Shown: positions 1 through 6,920, counted from the first letter of the stretch. The stretch: DNA of 9,938 bases from Methanobrevibacter sp. (GCA_031289975.1 JAITOM010000273.1:1-9938); one strand, 5' to 3'. The notes: generated by a model not told the origin, from the letters alone. Made by a program: numbers and translations.

Positions 1-5
1 TAAAT

Positions 6-120
6 TTATATTATTTAAAATTTAAAATTATAGATTTTTATAAATTAATATTTAAAATTAAATAATTTAATAAAAAAAATTATCATCCAAAATTTAAGAA
101 CTTTTCCAAAATGACTATAA
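6..120. repeat. 115-bp dispersed direct repeat, copy A
   Basis: This segment matches 3028-3142 in the same orientation at a constant offset of 3022, with no gaps and about seven mismatches by eye. Similarity fades after position 120, although the following 20 or so bases are still loosely alike. The left edge lies only five bases from the window start, so the true boundary is uncertain. The two copies bracket the bioY-dnaG segment. Confidence 0.85.
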
Positions 121-141
121 TTTAAAATTATTTATATTCTA

Positions 142-300
142 GAGAGTTTCTATAAACCCAATAATTCAAAAATTCAGAATTTTAAATCTTATGATTCAAG
201 CTTTAAATTTAAAATAAAGTATTTTTAATAAAAATAAAGTATTTTTAATAAATATTAACATTCATCAATATTGACAAAAATGAGGTTTATAGAAACTCTC
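142..300. repeat. Inverted repeat pair, 17-bp perfect arms
   Basis: The arms are 142-158 and 284-300 and are perfect reverse complements (right arm GGTTTATAGAAACTCTC). They enclose 125 bp that contain a 20-bp tandem duplication. The arrangement could be a miniature inverted-repeat element or a transcribed long hairpin. No flanking target duplication is evident. Confidence 0.7.
211..250. repeat. 20-bp tandem duplication
   Basis: Two identical adjacent 20-bp units lie at 211-230 and 231-250 (AAAATAAAGTATTTTTAATA). They sit inside the loop of the 142-300 inverted repeat. Confidence 0.85.
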
Positions 301-446
301 AAAAAGCTTTTTTAAGATTAGATTATTATAGTGTTTTGTAAACTTATTTTTATCTACATTCAACTTTTAAATAGATATTTTGGAAATACCATATAATGAA
401 ATATTTCTTTAAATATAAATTAAGTTTTACATTTTTGTTATTTATA

Positions 447-496
447 AAATCCATGATTTTATAAGTTAGAAAAATCCATGATTTTATAAGTTAGAA
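447..496. repeat. 25-bp tandem duplication
   Basis: Two identical 25-bp units lie at 447-471 and 472-496; each contains the core CCATGATTTTATAAGTTAGA. Confidence 0.85.
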
Positions 497-513
497 AATT
501 TCTAATTTTCTTT

Positions 514-553
514 AGTGAAATTTTTTATTTCACTTAGAAAAACGAAGTTTTTC
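514..553. repeat. Two adjacent small hairpins
   Basis: The first hairpin pairs AGTGAAAT (514-521) with ATTTCACT (527-534) around a 5-nt loop. The second pairs GAAAAAC (537-543) with GTTTTTC (547-553) around a 3-nt loop. They follow the 25-bp tandem repeat directly. No flanking gene ends here, so a terminator role is not supported. Confidence 0.5.
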
Positions 554-740
554 TTTATTTTTTAATATTAATTATTATAATATATTTATTTATTTATTTA
601 AATAAATAATTTGTATAATTATTATAATTCAATAATTAACAATTTTAATTAAAATAAAATTTTCATGAAAATCCAACTCAAATTTTAACATGAAAAATTT
701 AATTTTACAAAACACTATAAAAGAATTAATAATTTTATGA

Positions 741-799
741 TTAAAAATCGGCACTATAAAAAAAGTATGGTTTTCAAAGGTTTGAAATCCGATTTTTAA
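741..799. repeat. Nested hairpin with element-end-like core
   Basis: An outer 11-bp perfect stem pairs TTAAAAATCGG (741-751) with 789-799. Inside it an inner 7-bp stem pairs TTTCAAA (772-778) with TTTGAAA (781-787). The unpaired left side (752-771) carries CACTATAAAAAAAGTATGG, which resembles the terminal repeat of the element at 8051-8197. It lies about 100 bp past the bioY stop codon. It may be a remnant of an inverted-repeat element or an RNA structure. Confidence 0.5.
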
Positions 800-894
800 C
801 CATGAAAAATTTAGACCATGTATATTTAGCTCATTTTCTTAATTTTTCAATTGTAAGAAATCCTACCAAATTTACAGCCTAAAAATCTAAGATT

Positions 895-1500
895 TTATTT
901 AGGTAAAAATATTTTTGAGAAAATTGATGCTCCAATTATTTTAAACAGATCCCCTATTATGAATGGTATAAAACCCATTACAAGTAAAGCATTAAGACTT
1001 GGAAAATTACCTAAATTGAAATATTGCCAAGTAGCTAAAACAATTAGACCAGGAATGTAAATACAAATATAATTAGCTATTAACATTGCTGGAAGCATTG
1101 CCCTAATATTTCTTGATTTAGAGTATTTTTCACTTATATGGCCTATAAATAATGATGCAAAAACAAAACCTAATATATATCCACCATTAGCACTCAAAAG
1201 AATGTTTAAACCACCACTCATATCCGCGAACCATGGTATTCCTAATACGCCCACAATAATATATAATAGCTGACTTAAAGGACCTAATTTTCTACCAAGA
1301 ATTAAACCAGAAACTAAAACAGCAAAAGTTTGTCCAGTTATAGGAACAGGAGTCCAAGGTAATGGTATTATTATTTGTGCCATGATACCTGTAAAACAAG
1401 CCATTAAAAATACCATTAATCCTTTTTCCATATTTGAAGATCTATCAATTCTTTCAAAGACTAACTTTCTTTTTTCATAATAAGAATTCATATTCATCAT
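895..1500 (-). CDS. bioY: BioY biotin transporter S-component
   Basis: The 201-residue protein is the membrane-embedded, substrate-binding S-component that brings biotin into the cell. Family hallmarks are visible: hydrophobic segments throughout, the motif PVPITGQT at residues 51-58 after the first membrane helix, and a GG-L...NGGYILGF stretch at about 96-112, where most BioY proteins have PTGGYL. The length is normal for the family. The first ATG is chosen because GGTGAG ends five bases upstream; an in-frame ATG follows immediately. It lies 121 bp downstream of dnaG on the same strand, so it could be co-transcribed or have its own promoter. No strong TATA box is seen, but a small palindrome (ACTAATTTAGT, 1526-1536) lies in its leader. 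No ECF ATPase or T-component gene is nearby, so it may work alone or with a shared module. Confidence 0.93.
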   Translation of the reverse strand: MMNMNSYYEKRKLVFERIDRSSNMEKGLMVFLMACFTGIMAQIIIPLPWTPVPITGQTFAVLVSGLILGRKLGPLSQLLYIIVGVLGIPWFADMSGGLNILLSANGGYILGFVFASLFIGHISEKYSKSRNIRAMLPAMLIANYICIYIPGLIVLATWQYFNLGNFPSLNALLVMGFIPFIIGDLFKIIGASIFSKIFLPK

Positions 1501-1505
1501 ATAGT

Positions 1506-1511
1506 CTCACC
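1506..1511 (-). promoter_or_regulatory. Ribosome binding site of bioY
   Basis: On the minus strand GGTGAG lies five bases before the ATG at 1500. It matches the anti-Shine-Dalgarno end of archaeal 16S rRNA and fixes the start at the first of several clustered ATG codons. Confidence 0.7.
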
Positions 1512-1621
1512 CTTCATATAGTATCACTAATTTAGTTAATTACTTTTTTTAATCATGTATTTTTTGAAATTAATTAATTATTTGGCTAAAATTCCATATC
1601 AATTTGAATTTATCATATAAT

Positions 1622-2758
1622 TTAATTAGTTATTATTCTCAAAGAATCTGGTTTTTTAACAATGTCACCTACACCAAATGCAATTAAGTTTTTAATTCCT
1701 TTATCTGATGAAATATCCACTAATCTTTGAGATACTATACCATCAAAGGCAATAGAGTATATTTCACCATTTGAATTCTTAATTTCTTCGTATAGCTCTT
1801 CAACTTTAACTTCTTTTAAGCTATTTAAAGTATCATCAAATATTTCACAATTACCAGTTCCTTCTAAATCTTTCAAAATTCTTTTTAAAACACTGACTTT
1901 ATCCTCCATCTTAGGTTTTGGTCTGCTTTTAGTGCCATATAATTGCTCAACAGGGGTTTTATTTCTTAAAGCTACCATAATTTCATTTTTCTCAAGATCT
2001 TCGACTTCTTTTCCATGTGGAGCTCTTGTGATGTAATCTACTTTACCCACCTGTAAAAGTTCTTTTAGAATTAATTCTCCTCCATGATCTCCATCAACAA
2101 AAGCAGTGACAGTTTTTTCTTTTGTTAATTCCGCTACACTTTTAGGAATGTTTACACCTTCAACAGCCACAGCATTTTTAATACCATATCTTAAAAGATT
2201 TAAAACATCAGATCTTCCTTCGACAACAAGAATAGCATCTGAAGTCATGACATTCGGTCCTGATGGTAGTCTTTCATCACCGTATTCAGAAATTTCATGA
2301 ATTCTCATAGATTCTTTAATTTCTTCAATCATTTTAATGCTTTCAGGAGCTGCAACTTTCATCATGCTTTCATAAATTTCTTTTGCACGATTTACAACTT
2401 GTTTTCTTTTAACCGCTCTTACATCGTCAACCTTTATAACATGCATTTCTGCTTCACAAGGCCCAACTCTATTAATAGTTTCAAGAGATGCTGCTAAAAT
2501 AGCTGTTTCTATTCTATCTAAACTTGAAGGTATAACAACATCTCCTTTTGATCGTCCTCCATTTGAATGAATATCCACTTTTATTCTTCCAATTCTCCCA
2601 GTTTTTTGTAATTCTCTTAAATCTAAATCATTACTTAAAAGACCTTCAGTTTGTCCAAAAATTGCTCCTACAACATCAGGTTTCTCTACAATACCAGTTG
2701 CATTTATTTGTACATGTATAAGATATTTAGTTGTGGTTAATTCCTCACCTTTTCCCAT
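1622..2758 (-). CDS. dnaG: Archaeal DnaG (Toprim-domain) protein
   Basis: This 378-residue protein is the archaeal homologue of bacterial DnaG. Archaeal DnaG has been reported to have primase activity and also to associate with the RNA exosome. The N-terminal half (TTTKYLIHVQINATGIVEKPDVVGA-like start, G-RIGRIKVDIHSNGGRS at about 54-70) is the conserved archaeal DnaG N-terminal region. The Toprim domain follows, with the catalytic glutamate motif VVEGRSD at 178-184 and the metal-binding FVDGDHGG at 220-227. The C-terminal part carries a charged linker (KSRPKPKMEDK) and a conserved tail ending in FGVGDIVKKPDSLRI. Length is slightly below the roughly 400 residues usual for the family, with no visible break. 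The start is supported by GGAGAGG five bases upstream. A TATA box lies about 45 bp upstream. Its job is housekeeping, unlike the accessory genes to its right. Confidence 0.96.
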   Translation of the reverse strand: MGKGEELTTTKYLIHVQINATGIVEKPDVVGAIFGQTEGLLSNDLDLRELQKTGRIGRIKVDIHSNGGRSKGDVVIPSSLDRIETAILAASLETINRVGPCEAEMHVIKVDDVRAVKRKQVVNRAKEIYESMMKVAAPESIKMIEEIKESMRIHEISEYGDERLPSGPNVMTSDAILVVEGRSDVLNLLRYGIKNAVAVEGVNIPKSVAELTKEKTVTAFVDGDHGGELILKELLQVGKVDYITRAPHGKEVEDLEKNEIMVALRNKTPVEQLYGTKSRPKPKMEDKVSVLKRILKDLEGTGNCEIFDDTLNSLKEVKVEELYEEIKNSNGEIYSIAFDGIVSQRLVDISSDKGIKNLIAFGVGDIVKKPDSLRIITN

Positions 2759-2763
2759 TTTAA

Positions 2764-2770
2764 CCTCTCC
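2764..2770 (-). promoter_or_regulatory. Ribosome binding site of dnaG
   Basis: GGAGAGG on the minus strand is separated from the ATG at 2758 by five bases, an ideal Shine-Dalgarno placement. Confidence 0.8.
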
Positions 2771-2800
2771 TTTTAGGTACTTTGGGATAATATTACAAGC

Positions 2801-2809
2801 TATTTATAA
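2801..2809 (-). promoter_or_regulatory. TATA box of dnaG
   Basis: The minus strand reads TTATAAATA here. With the usual archaeal distance of about 25 bp, transcription would start near 2778, giving a leader of about 20 nt that includes the ribosome binding site. Other AT-rich strings nearby could compete, so the exact site is inferred. Confidence 0.55.
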
Positions 2810-2820
2810 CATAGCTATAT

Positions 2821-2840
2821 TATATGATATCCATCATATA
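2821..2840. promoter_or_regulatory. Palindrome upstream of dnaG TATA box
   Basis: TATATGAT (2821-2828) and ATCATATA (2833-2840) form a perfect 8-bp inverted repeat with a 4-bp spacer. It begins about 12 bp upstream of the likely dnaG TATA box, a position suited to an activator or repressor site. It may also be a chance palindrome in AT-rich DNA. Confidence 0.35.
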
Positions 2841-4150
2841 ATGGCAATTTATTCCATAGTTTTATAAACTAATAATCAATACTTTTAAAAAATAATTAAT
2901 AGTTGAAAATAATCAATAATAATTCAATTATAGTGGTTTTGATAAAGTTCTTAATAAATAACTTTTTTAAAAATAAATATTATTAAAAAATATTAATTTA
3001 AAATTAGTTATATTAATTAAAATATACTTATATTATTTAAAATTTAAAATTATAGATTTTAATGAATTACTATTTAAAATTAAATAATTTAATAAAAAAA
3101 ATTATCATTCAAAATTTAAGAACTTTTCTATAATTACTATAATCTAAATTTATATTTTTCATTGAATTAAACATAATCAATATATTAATTAGACAATACA
3201 AAAACAAGCAATATAATAAAATAAGTTTTAATAAAAGTGTTCTATAAAAGTTTTATAATATGTTATTTTAATTAGATATTTACAATTTAAAAAAAAGCAT
3301 TTATAAATAATGAACTACATTTTTTAGTTAATTAATAATATTTTAGGGGATTGCTTGATTAAATTAGACTTATATTATTACTTTCATATAATTAATTGTA
3401 TTATATTAATACATTCATCTAATTAATAATATTCCTCAACCTTTTCTATTTATATTAAATTAAATAAGAAATGAATTAATCTATTAATAAATTATATTAA
3501 TTGATATTTTAATTTTATTTATTTTCATCATTTTCTAAATATGCCATCGGAGTTCTTACTATTCAATGTTAATCCTCATATTATTATTAATTATGTTATT
3601 ATGAAATAATAGACTTAATATTATAATTCACTTAAACATTGAAAAATAAATTCTTTTAAATGTGATAAATATTTTAATGCGAGTATCAAAAATATGGGGT
3701 TTTTTAAAACTTCATAATTAATTGACAATCCCTAATTATTATGATAATAAAACTTATTTGAATTTATAATTGTAATTGTATTTAACTTAAATATATTTTT
3801 TATAGTATATAAAAATTTACTTTTTATATTAACAAAAAGATTATGAAAAAAATTTCTATAAAACCTAAATTGATGAATTAAGGTTTAAAACTCTACTATT
3901 TACGTATACCATAAAAATTACCTATATCATAAAAAAATATAAGTTATATAGAGGGCAGGACATAATTCTATTACTTAGTATCTATTCTTTTTCATATTTT
4001 ATATCTTTTTATTTTTTTTTAATTTTGCTTTTCAGCCTTAAAAATGTATTAATTTCAATTAAAGTTTTTATTTTTAGTCTTTCAAATTTTTTCTACAATA
4101 TTTTTCATATTCTTCTTCTTGTTTTATATTATACTATTAATATTTCCCTA
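2841..4150. other. Long AT-rich spacer without a gene
   Basis: No convincing coding sequence is visible. The stretch contains the second copy of the 115-bp repeat (3028-3142), a weak inverted repeat pair (3343-3353 and 3726-3735), a 9-bp inverted repeat (3562-3570 and 3635-3643) and a short stem (AAACCT/AGGTTT, about 3861-3886). A 22-codon ATG frame at 3541 has no ribosome binding site and is not called. The frame at 4025-4150 is open only from a TTG and reads as low-complexity hydrophobic sequence. Confidence 0.65.
3028..3142. repeat. 115-bp dispersed direct repeat, copy B
   Basis: This is collinear with 6-120, same orientation, gap-free, with about seven mismatches by eye. The longest unbroken identical stretch covers the middle of the repeat (about 3074-3110). 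It lies downstream of nothing coding and upstream of the accessory island, marking the boundary between the dnaG-bioY block and the variable region. Confidence 0.85.
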
Positions 4151-4306
4151 TATAATGAAAAAAGCAAAGGATGTAAAATAGAATTAGAAGTAGCTGAAAA
4201 AAACAATATACCTATTGTTTATTCATTAGATGAATTAATTACCAAAAGAAATGCTAAAAAGGTTTGGGATTCAAATAAATTACAGAAATATGATGATTAT
4301 GTATAA
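4151..4306 (+). pseudogene. C-terminal remnant of a small cytosolic enzyme
   Basis: The frame ending at the TAA at 4304-4306 becomes protein-like only from about 4151 and reads YNEKSKGCKIELEVAEKNNI then PIVYSLDELI. The pattern S-GC--E---A----IPI-Y resembles the C-terminal half of nucleoside 2-deoxyribosyltransferase-like and DUF4406-type proteins; this is a motif impression, not a database match. Upstream, the frame is low-complexity hydrophobic sequence starting at a TTG, so the N-terminal half is missing. The stop lies 15 bp before the first recognisable codons of the kinase-like pseudogene on the same strand, so the two probably once formed an operon, consistent with phage-type nucleotide metabolism. 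Confidence 0.45.
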
Positions 4307-4321
4307 TTTAAATAATAATTT

Positions 4322-4921
4322 GCTAGTTTCTTGAAAGGACCAAATTACTGTTTCAAAACATCACTATCAAATTTAATTATGGACAAACCTCGAGATTGTA
4401 AAATTAAAGATTATAAGATTGAAGATCCTGATAAAAGATTTTATGTTGAAAATTTTAAAAATCCAGATAAAAAATTTTTTATCTGATAATTGGACATGTC
4501 ATTTTTTAAATCAAGATGATTCATTGTACGATTCAACTACAGCTGATATATTAAATCTTTGTAATTTTGAACAAGTTTTAGATAATTATAAAAAAAATAT
4601 TTGATAAAGAGAATAGATTAGAAGTAACTAATATTCCTAAAATACAAACAAAACTTGTAATTGATCGTTGGCAACCTATTAGTTCAGAAATTTATTCTAC
4701 ATCACCCATTGAAAAACAAAATATCATCGAATTATAAAAAATTATTGGATTTATATGGGATTACAAATATACCAAATTTATACATCTTATTAGATTCAGC
4801 AGATGATGTTATGGAAAGAGCTAAATCCAATTTATATAGTTCTCATAGTGTATATGATTCATCTATGGATAAATTAGAAGATATTATTCGTAAATATAGT
4901 TTCATAACTCATAAACTTTAA
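4322..4921 (+). pseudogene. Thymidylate-kinase-like pseudogene, copy 1
   Basis: Joining four frame segments gives one kinase-like protein. Codons 4328-4381 read FLKGPNYCFKTSLSNLIM, a ruined P-loop where the family has GPDGxGKTS. The frame then shifts at an A6T6 run (about 4469-4480), an A8 run (4590-4597) and an A6 run (4736-4741). The later parts contain LVIDRWQPISSEIY (about 4651-4692), the DR-x-x-x-S motif of nucleoside monophosphate kinases, and NIPNLYILLDSADDVMERAK, the strand and lid entry. The protein has lost catalytic P-loop glycines as well as frame, so decay looks real even if one shift were a sequencing error. It is related to the remnant at 7320-7760. It converges on the PIN gene with 46 bp between. 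Confidence 0.65.
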
Positions 4922-4967
4922 AGTCTCTTTAATATTAGTTTTATCACTTTCAAATCTATGTCTGAAT

Positions 4968-5702
4968 TTAGGTTATATGATCATTAAGATAATATACTAA
5001 GCAGTTAATTTCTTGAAATATTACCTTAAGATCTTGTTTTAATTTGATAATGCCTTTATCTTGAGTTATGAATCCTACATTTTGGTTTAATGTTTTAATT
5101 AGCATGTAGTAATCTAACAAAATTAATTTATCTGATCTATGGATTGATGTCTTGTTTATTGAATCTTCTAATAATTTATAGGTATTTTCTTTATAATATT
5201 CATCACATTTTAATGCTTTGATAAATATGTTTAGCTCCTTAGAATAGATTCTAAAAGTTTTATTAATATCTTTCTTAAAAATATTTATATTATTGGTGTT
5301 TTGGTTGATAAAATCATTCTTAAATCCATCATAAAACTCATTAAATAAATCATTTATTGTGTTTTCAAATTTATCCTTTGGAATATTCTCTGGAAACTGC
5401 TTTCCACGATATGAGCTTAAAAAATTCCTTTTTAATTTATGAATTGTTGACTCAACACTTGTAGGTTTGATATTGTTTTTACTCAAATATTCTTCAACAT
5501 GCTCTATAAGCTTGTTAGTAATTCTTCTTTCCCGACTTATTACATTGAAGGATTCTTCTTTCACTCTTTTACTAATATATCTATTATGATTTTCCTTTTC
5601 AAAATAAATTTTACAAATTCTGTAATTATCATGTTTATTATTAGGAAAAATAGCTCCTAACAAAATATTAGTATCTAAAAAATGGAAATTTATACTTAAC
5701 AT
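4968..5702 (-). CDS. PIN-domain nuclease-like protein (candidate toxin)
   Basis: The 244-residue protein starts with FHFLDTNILLGA, the first acidic motif of PIN-fold ribonucleases (D10). Further candidate metal ligands follow family order: E49/E50 in VKEESFNV, D191 in HRSDKLILLDYYM, and D215 in FITQDKGI. Such domains usually cut RNA with bound metal ions. Between the second and third motifs (about 60-185) lies a long charged, Lys/Asn-rich insertion, making it larger than the roughly 130-150 residues of VapC toxins. Its ATG touches the TAA of the upstream gene with no spacer and no separate strong ribosome binding site, so its translation is probably coupled. Context suggests a toxin or defence effector. 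A non-toxic RNA-processing role cannot be excluded. Confidence 0.75.
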   Translation of the reverse strand: MLSINFHFLDTNILLGAIFPNNKHDNYRICKIYFEKENHNRYISKRVKEESFNVISRERRITNKLIEHVEEYLSKNNIKPTSVESTIHKLKRNFLSSYRGKQFPENIPKDKFENTINDLFNEFYDGFKNDFINQNTNNINIFKKDINKTFRIYSKELNIFIKALKCDEYYKENTYKLLEDSINKTSIHRSDKLILLDYYMLIKTLNQNVGFITQDKGIIKLKQDLKVIFQEINCLVYYLNDHIT

Positions 5703-6599
5703 TTATTCACTTTTCAAATAGTTACCTATTGTAGAATCCAAAATCCTTTTTTGACTATTAGTATATTCATTAAAACTTGTTTCACTATTTGAGTAATCAC
5801 CAATAATTAATTCTTCTGCTTTGGCAATGTATGAGTTTAAAATACCTATGCTTTTATTAAACTCTAAATCCCATTGTTCATTCATATTTTCGTAGACTTT
5901 ATCTTTAAATTGGACTCTAAGACCTTCAGCAAAAGTACACCATAATTTTTTAATAGGTTCTCTTAAAATATCCCAATGTTTACTTAAGCCATTTTCTTCA
6001 TTTATTAAATCTAATTTTGTGGTAAAATTAGAAAAAATATCCGAAAATTCAGTGAAGTAACTATCAAATGGTAATTTAGATTCACATTTAAAAAAAGTAT
6101 CAATAAGAGAATCCCCTTTATTATCTTCAATAAGTCTGTATTTATCAGCAATATCAAATATTTCAAATTTGAAAGAATACATACATTTAGAAGGAGCATA
6201 ATATTTATAAATATCTTTATGCAATTGTTTGTAAAAATAATTCTGATTTTTTAATAAATTTTCCACTATTTCTTCTAATTCGGAAAAATATTCATATATA
6301 ACTTTAAATTCTTCTTTTTGATTTAAAGTAAGATCTGTAATCTTTTGTGAATTTAAATCATTATAAAAATAATAAGAATCCGCAACATAGTTAGAGAATG
6401 GACCAAAATAATACCAGTAATAAGGTAAATATTCAAATAAAGGATGATTTTCACCAAGTTCCATTTTTATTTGGAAAATAGCCTTTTGAGTTCTAAACTT
6501 TGTTATTCCCATATTTTTTTCATTCAACTTAGAAAATAAAAATTTTGATAGTTCATCAACCAACTCATTATTTTTGTTTTGATTTGCTAAAATAACCAT
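5703..6599 (-). CDS. YwgA/Panacea-like protein (candidate antitoxin)
   Basis: This 298-residue soluble protein has no signal peptide or membrane segment. Its N-terminus carries KFRTQKAIFQI (34-44) followed by YYWYYFGPFSNYV (60-72). This spacing of a QK helix and an aromatic-GPxS motif resembles YwgA and SocA/Panacea (DUF4065-type) domains, the latter known as versatile antitoxin folds. The remaining 220 residues are helical-looking, charged and unassigned. It is first in a two-gene operon with the PIN gene, in the usual antitoxin-first order, with the next start codon abutting its stop. The ATG is fixed by AAGGAGGG six bases upstream, and a TATA box lies about 55 bp upstream. Assignment to the superfamily is by eye; it could instead be a substrate-recognition partner of the nuclease. 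Confidence 0.6.
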   Translation of the reverse strand: MVILANQNKNNELVDELSKFLFSKLNEKNMGITKFRTQKAIFQIKMELGENHPLFEYLPYYWYYFGPFSNYVADSYYFYNDLNSQKITDLTLNQKEEFKVIYEYFSELEEIVENLLKNQNYFYKQLHKDIYKYYAPSKCMYSFKFEIFDIADKYRLIEDNKGDSLIDTFFKCESKLPFDSYFTEFSDIFSNFTTKLDLINEENGLSKHWDILREPIKKLWCTFAEGLRVQFKDKVYENMNEQWDLEFNKSIGILNSYIAKAEELIIGDYSNSETSFNEYTNSQKRILDSTIGNYLKSE

Positions 6600-6604
6600 A
6601 ATAT

Positions 6605-6612
6605 CCCTCCTT
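6605..6612 (-). promoter_or_regulatory. Strong ribosome binding site of the two-gene operon
   Basis: AAGGAGGG on the minus strand ends five bases before the ATG at 6599. It is the best Shine-Dalgarno sequence in the accessory region and argues that the operon is expressed rather than decaying. Confidence 0.8.
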
Positions 6613-6650
6613 AAATCCTGTTTAGTTATTTAGAAATACATTAAAAAAAG

Positions 6651-6662
6651 TATATTTTATAA
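6651..6662 (-). promoter_or_regulatory. TATA box of the two-gene operon
   Basis: The minus strand reads TTATAAAATATA here. With a 25-bp offset, transcription would begin near 6630, giving a leader of about 30 nt. No clear palindromic operator is seen between it and the start codon. Confidence 0.5.
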
Positions 6663-6742
6663 TATTCTTTGAAATATTGATTATAGAAAAATTTTTTATC
6701 ATATTCTGTAAAAAAAATAAGTTTACTACTTATATAATTTAT

Positions 6743-6767
6743 CACTGCTGTTAAAATAAGAAAATTT
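6743..6767 (+). repeat. Perfect 25-nt inverted repeat, left arm
   Basis: This segment (starting CACTGCTGTTAAAATAAG) is the exact reverse complement of 8420-8444. Similarity stops sharply on the inner side and fades on the outer side. The two arms enclose the secreted-protein fragment, kinase copy 2 and the MITE-like element. Confidence 0.85.
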
Positions 6768-6897
6768 ATCTTAACATAGAAAAATTTATTGTTCATTATA
6801 TAAATAATATTGCTAAAAGTTTTCTCAAAGCATCATAAATCACCCAAATATTTTCTAAGAAACACCAGTAATTATATTTGATACTTTTCACATGATT

Positions 6898-6918
6898 AAA
6901 AAATAAAAAAATAAAAAA
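6898..6918 (-). terminator. Oligo-T terminator
   Basis: Immediately after the stop codon at 6921-6923 the minus strand runs T6-A-T7-A-T6. Archaeal RNA polymerase terminates on such oligo-T tracts without a hairpin. This marks the authentic 3' end of the gene whose remnant lies at 6921-7346. Confidence 0.6.
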
Positions 6919-6920
6919 TT

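Larger units (their letters stand above)
326..720. repeat. Inverted repeat pair, 15-bp perfect arms
   Basis: The arms are 326-340 (TTATAGTGTTTTGTA) and 706-720, perfect reverse complements about 395 bp end to end. The interval has no gene but contains the 25-bp tandem repeat and two hairpins. The arms share the string CACTATAAAA with the nested hairpin at 741-799, hinting at a common class of element end. No clear target-site duplication is seen. Confidence 0.55.
1..894. other. Gene-free, repeat-rich spacer
   Basis: No reading frame with coding character is visible on either strand. The stretch is extremely AT-rich and is instead filled with one copy of a dispersed 115-bp repeat, a 17-bp inverted repeat pair, two short tandem duplications, a 15-bp inverted repeat pair about 395 bp apart, two small hairpins and one nested hairpin, each listed separately. 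The density of such structures suggests a graveyard of small non-coding mobile elements rather than a promoter region, since the neighbouring gene bioY is transcribed towards it. Confidence 0.7.

Noticed and set aside
447..496. CRISPR-like repeat
   Set aside because: The two 25-bp units are directly adjacent with no spacer, so it is a tandem duplication, not a CRISPR array.
882..896. Palindrome overlapping the bioY stop codon as a terminator
   Set aside because: The 7-bp arms have a one-base loop and no adjacent T tract on the minus strand beyond five T, so the case is weak.
1526..1536. Palindrome in the bioY leader as a biotin-repressor operator
   Set aside because: ACTAATTTAGT is short and does not match a biotin operator I can name, so it is only noted within the gene entry.
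2106..2497. Two plus-strand reading frames opposite dnaG
   Set aside because: They are antisense shadows of the well-supported dnaG gene and have no family features or ribosome binding sites.
3343..3735. Possible terminal inverted repeats of a 390-bp element
   Set aside because: The arms match imperfectly over about 11 bp in AT-rich DNA and no boundary or duplication supports an element.
4025..4150. N-terminal part of the 93-codon plus-strand frame
   Set aside because: It opens with TTG, has no ribosome binding site and is low-complexity hydrophobic sequence from AT-rich DNA; only the part after about 4151 looks protein-like.
6011..6199. Minus-strand 62-codon frame inside the YwgA/Panacea-like gene
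   Set aside because: It overlaps the larger gene in another frame and is composed of low-information hydrophobic sequence.
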